DNA from: Tetranychus cinnabarinus
Taxonomy: Eukaryota; Arthropoda; Arachnida; Trombidiformes; Tetranychidae
Reading direction: 5' to 3'
DNA: 64,000 nucleotides
NCBI GenBank assembly: GCA_022266195.1
Contig: WHVY01000007.1
Coordinates: forward strand, 2,232,001 to 2,296,000
Part shown: piece by piece, positions 60,378 to 64,000 of the stretch
Layout of the letters: each line of letters starts with the position of its first letter
Position numbering within the stretch: the first letter of the stretch is position 1
The notes under the pieces: model-generated
Seen by the model: the letters and a program-made list of their open reading frames with translations, nothing else
What the model was told of the DNA's origin: nothing
Databases searched by the model: none
Program-made: the position numbers and the translations under genes

Positions 60378-63114
60378 ATGACTGACACTGATCACTCTGT
60401 CCAGGTGGATTCAAGAAGTGGTGAAGAGACATCATCAGCAGCTCCATCATCCACACCAACAACATCAACCACCGCCAATAATTTAACTACTACTATCACA
60501 ACTTCAACTGTAACTACTCCTTCGACATCCACCAGTTCCGGAAACAGCGGGGTTAAAGTCAAAAACAAAAGTGATGATAAGCAAGACTCATCCTCAGAAC
60601 CACCAAAAAAATTTCAGAAAACCAATCAGCAGCAATCTGTTAAAGGAAGGCAAGTTGATAAATATTTTGATAAATTATTTACTTTCTCTAATATTTCTGT
60701 TTCAATTTTATTCTCCATTGTTTAGAAATCAAAATAAAGTTGGTAAAAAGCACCATCACCACCACCACCATCATCATCATCACCACCATCACCATCACCA
60801 ATCTAAAGTGGGCTCTAATAGTAGCAGTAGTAGTAGTAGCTCATCATCAATCAATAGTTCAGCGGCTGGACGTAAACAGCATTCAAGCAGCTCTTCATCA
60901 GGTGAAGAAGACTTAGTTATTGACCATAAAACTGAAGATGAAGATACAACACCATCTGCTCCGACTAGCACTTTTGAAGCACCCTCAGAGTCAACAACAT
61001 CAGATGCTGCTCAAAGTACAACAAATGCAGATACTAACGTTTCTTCTGCATCGAATTCTAATGGTGTTAAATCGGGAGCAACAACCATGACAGTATTAAC
61101 AACTTCCAGTAAAGATAATAATTCTAGCAATGGTGGTAACAATGGTATTAATAGTAGTTCTACCAGTAGTAATATTAATCCTGCTTTAATTAACCAAGGT
61201 GACCATAGTTATAGTGCACCCAAAGTGCCGCCTTTAAAAATTGTTATTTCATCACTAGCCGGTAATGGATCATCTTCTTCCTTGCCTTCAACATCATCAT
61301 CAAATGTTGAAAATCAAAAAGTTACCTCATCCAATGGTGCAGTATCCAACTCTACAACCTCTAAAAATGTATCTTACGTAGTATCCACTTCATCAGTCTC
61401 AAATTCTAATGATGACTCGAAAGGAGATGAATCTACAGCAAAAAATTCCTCATATTCTTCCTCACCATCTGCATCTAATATGTCTTCCTCAACAACCACC
61501 TCTACAACAGCAACTACAGCTTCTTCCTCTTCTTCCTCCTCAAATCAGCACCTATCATCCACTTCTAATTTTTCCTCGTCCGGGCGTGTTACACGGAGTA
61601 GTCAAAGAGCTGCACAACAGCAACAAAATAAAAACTGTGAGTCCAGAGAAACATCATCGTCTTCATCCAAACAAGAGACAGACGATAATCGTAAAGGTAT
61701 CTTATCCTCTTCTACCTCTAATTCCTCAGGTAAATGTGATTTCAAAGAAAGTTCCGACTCTCAGAACAATTCCAAGGAGGGAAAAGAATCAAGTAAAGAA
61801 GGATCTTCTAGGAAAAGAAAAAACCGTCACAAAGGATCTTCAAACTCATCTAATTTTTCTAAAAATAATTCATCTACCGGGTCTAATGCGTGCTCACATA
61901 GATCAGAGGATAGAGGTAGTGGAATTGACAGAGAAGACGATGACAATGAATCGACTTCATCTTCCGCATCGGGAGGCTTAGATAATAATGTTTCCAAAAG
62001 TGTAAATAATAACGGATCTGATGGATCTGGATCCAATTCAACTGCTCAACCTAAAGATTCCACCTCTAAAGAATTTCAAATGCCCTCCTACAATTGTTAT
62101 CATATGTATTTGAATATTAGAAAACAAATTGATAAAAAGCGAAATCAATTGGTACCGGTACATCCTAAACCTCCCCAAGGTTTCAAGGATTATCTCTTAA
62201 ACAAGGCATCTTACCTATTAGAGGGTAAAATTCCACCTTTATCATCATTGTCATCATCGATAACAGCCACAACTTCATCATCATCATCCCAAATGTTATT
62301 CATCTCAGGAACGGCGGTCTTACCACCCCCTTGTCAACCACCCGCGAATATACAAAGTGGAAGTGAATTGTATCAATTATTTATTGAACAAGAGAAAGTT
62401 CGTCATAAATTGCGTATGCAACATATGATTGAAAAAGACAAACTGCGTTTATCAGCAGAGCAAGAAGTTTTACGAGTTCATACAAGAGCAGCATTAGCAT
62501 TAGCAAATCAAAGTCAACCATTATCTTTTTGTACAATTCTTAAAGATGAAGAAATATATAATACGATTGAACCTGAAACCGATGCAACCAATGGTGATTT
62601 ATTAAGTGGTTCCTCAACTAGTAATTCAAATAGCAACTCAACTCGTACCAATGAATATGCTCGAGCATCGTTTACGATATCATCTGGTAATGTAGCATCT
62701 TCAACTGATCTCCATACACTTACCGGTAAATACATATCTACTTCTAGCTGTTTTATAGCAATGTTTGCTCATCATTGTGTTTTTTGTAAATTAATGAAAT
62801 CTAATATTTTTTACATATAATCTATCTCTACAGGAAGCACCGAAAACCACGGCTCAAGATCAAGGTATAATGGACGTCTTTTCTCTCAATGGTTGCAAGA
62901 CATTGATGATAAATGGGAAAAGATTAAAGAGTCAGTGTTACTGCGGCAACGACGAGAAGCTGAATCCCTTCAAGCCATTCAAAAACTAGATTGGGAATGG
63001 AAAGGGAAAGAAACTGGTTATTATGATCCTAAAAGCATTAGAGTGATTAATATTGATGATTGTTGTGTTCCATTAGTAAAAGTTATCGACGATTTTGATC
63101 TCCTTCCTGTTTGA
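60378..63114 (+). CDS. ANKRD11/12-type C-terminal domain protein without ankyrin repeats
   Basis: Three exons (60378-60649, 60726-62725, 62834-63114) give 850 aa. The first intron uses a GC donor (GGAAG|GCAAGT...TTTAG). It is the only join that keeps the frame, and it fits the known GC-AG consensus. Residues 1-545 are Ser/Thr/Asn-rich and disordered, with a 16-His run (60751-60798) and poly-Ser tracts. Residues 546-850 match the conserved end of ANKRD11/ANKRD12: YHMYLNIRKQIDKKR, PQGFKDYLLNKASYLLEG, the RHKLRMQHMIEKDKL helix with EQEVLRVHTRAALALANQ, and FSQWLQDIDDKWEKIK to a terminal VIDDFDLLPV. ANKRD11 is a nuclear chromatin cofactor that binds p160 coactivators and HDACs through other parts. 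The N-terminal ankyrin repeats of the family are absent. An in-frame stop lies just upstream of the ATG. Confidence 0.9.
60650..60725 (+). other. GC-AG intron in the ANKRD11-like gene
   Basis: A 76-nt intron starting AG|GCAAGT and ending TTTAG|A. The reading phase (two bases of an AGA codon before, one after) fits only this GC donor. A GT three bases further on (CAA|GTTGAT) would break the frame. Confidence 0.8.
60751..60798 (+). repeat. CAC/CAT run encoding 16 consecutive histidines
   Basis: Sixteen His codons of mixed CAC and CAT. The run begins eight codons after the first splice junction and is followed by Gln. Poly-His is a known nuclear-speckle targeting feature in other proteins; a similar role here is only inferred. 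Confidence 0.9.
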
Positions 63115-63207
63115 TAAACAGTATGATTTTGAGGCTCCTCTAACGCTTAAATACAATCCGTCCTGGATGAATCCATAAATGACCTGGGTGATCAGTCAAT
63201 CAATGTG

Positions 63208-63213
63208 AATAAA
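63208..63213 (+). terminator. Candidate poly(A) signal (AATAAA) of the ANKRD11-like gene
   Basis: AATAAA 94 nt after the stop codon. Confidence 0.55.
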
Positions 63214-63338
63214 TTATTTTGTCTCCAAGTGAATTTTTTCATCTAAACTTGGAGAAATAATTTTGTTGAGATTTGTTGAAATCATGAGAACGCAAGGCTG
63301 ATCTGGATTTGGATTAATAAATTGTTTCGGATCGATAA

Positions 63339-63474
63339 CTAACCAAGTCCGTCTTGGGCCTGGTGAAAGTAATCAGTTTGAACAATGATCTGATTACCTG
63401 GTACATATAATCGTTGGCAAAGTTTGGATTTTTCCTCTTTCAATGCAACGTTGGACATCTTCCAGTTGTTATAC
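63339..63474 (-). CDS. Possible last coding exon of a minus-strand gene extending past the window
   Basis: After a possible acceptor (CTTTAG, then GTATAAC) the minus strand reads open for 45 codons to TAG: YNNWKMSNVALKEEKSKLCQ, then RLYVPGNQIIVQTDYFHQAQ and DGLG. The mixed, non-repetitive composition looks more like coding sequence than its surroundings. However, the exon is short, the family is unknown, and upstream exons would lie beyond or near the right edge. An alternative is a chance frame in the 3' region of the ANKRD11-like gene. Confidence 0.3.
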
Positions 63475-64000
63475 CTAAAGTGACCAAGAGTAAATATTGT
63501 GAATATGGATATTGAGACGAGAAAGAAAATGTTAAACCTTTATCTTGACTAAATTTTTGATTCTATTTCCCATTGGTTGCCAAAATACTAACTGTCATGT
63601 TAACTTTTATATGTATTCAGTTGAGTAATCCAATAATCATGAAATGTCCATTAAAAGGTAATGGTTATCGTAAATATCGGACACAATCAAACTTGCTAGG
63701 TTTGATTAAAAGATGGTAACTTGGAATCAGCGAGGCTCCGTAATCTTGGACGACTTCTACATTCATCAAGATCAAATAGTGACGTTACTCAAGTAAAGAA
63801 GAGAGAAATTAACGAAAAATATCCAAACAATTAACATCATGTAAAATCTACTTTATTTCGCGTAAATCTTGTGTAAATAACTTGTTATCAATGAACTATT
63901 ATTGCTTTCAACCGTTAATCAATCATTTTTTATTTGGATTGATAGAAAACTTGGATTTTATTTTGATCTTACAAAGCGAGCGAAATGCAAATTTTAACTT

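Larger units (their letters stand above)
63115..64000. other. Right-edge region: 3' UTR of the ANKRD11-like gene and possible start of a minus-strand gene's last exon
   Basis: An AATAAA at 63208-63213 can end the ANKRD11-like transcript. A possible minus-strand coding exon is listed separately. The rest shows no supported feature. Confidence 0.45.

Noticed and set aside
60571..60725. Open frame extending the poly-His exon leftwards without splicing
   Set aside because: It would replace the in-phase first exon and include intron sequence; the GC-AG join gives a continuous Ser/Thr-rich protein instead.
1..64000. Prokaryotic features (operons, Shine-Dalgarno sites, CRISPR arrays, insertion sequences, att sites)
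   Set aside because: None seen; all genes are intron-containing or typical animal genes.
1..64000. tRNA or rRNA genes
   Set aside because: No convincing tRNA B-box context or cloverleaf and no rRNA-like segment was noticed; a covariance-model scan would be needed to exclude small RNAs.

Overview
This is animal nuclear DNA, most likely from an arthropod and plausibly a compact-genome mite such as Tetranychus. The evidence is: AT-rich DNA with GT-AG introns that are often only 65-90 nt; arthropod-type troponin C and troponin T genes; a troponin T ending in a poly-Glu tail; and single-copy eukaryotic genes for coatomer zeta, NDUFA8, PQBP1, syntaxin-6 and MTAP. The species is an inference. No prokaryotic operon, phage or CRISPR was seen. 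All exon joins were made by eye from splice sites, reading phase and family similarity.

Layout from left to right. 1-15.2 kb: a Ser-rich first coding exon of an unrecognised minus-strand gene (2727-3744), about 8 kb without a gene, then a cramped/CRAMP1-like chromatin gene (minus). 16.4-19.3 kb: a Lys/Glu-rich nuclear-type protein (plus). 20.6-24.4 kb: MTAP (minus) head-to-head with a sortilin-type VPS10 receptor (plus). 24.4-29.8 kb: gene-poor DNA with diverged repeats. 29.8-36.1 kb: an SLC16/monocarboxylate-type transporter (plus). 36.6-42.2 kb: troponin C (minus) head-to-head with troponin T (plus). 43.3-46.8 kb: a 3.5-kb foldback repeat made of ~675-bp units in opposite orientations. 46.9-48.8 kb: a secretory carboxylesterase (minus) ending in HDEL, whose stop codon lies in a fragment of a second esterase exon. 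50.0-52.0 kb: COPZ and NDUFA8 (plus). 52.3-56.4 kb: an unrecognised one-TM protein (minus), PQBP1 (plus) and a short-chain dehydrogenase (minus). 57.3-63.1 kb: syntaxin-6 (minus) head-to-head with a protein carrying the ANKRD11/12 C-terminal region but no ankyrin repeats (plus).

The genes do not form one pathway. The arrangement is a near-regular alternation of divergent and convergent pairs with short gaps, so several promoters are probably shared. The only functionally coherent pair is troponin C with troponin T, two subunits of the same thin-filament complex. COPZ, syntaxin-6 and the VPS10 receptor all act in Golgi/endosome traffic, but nothing here links their control.

The most interesting items are: the large inverted tandem repeat; the esterase 3' end rebuilt from another esterase; the linked troponin genes; the ANKRD11-like gene without ankyrin repeats, which also has a GC-AG intron; and the altered first half of the syntaxin-6 SNARE helix.
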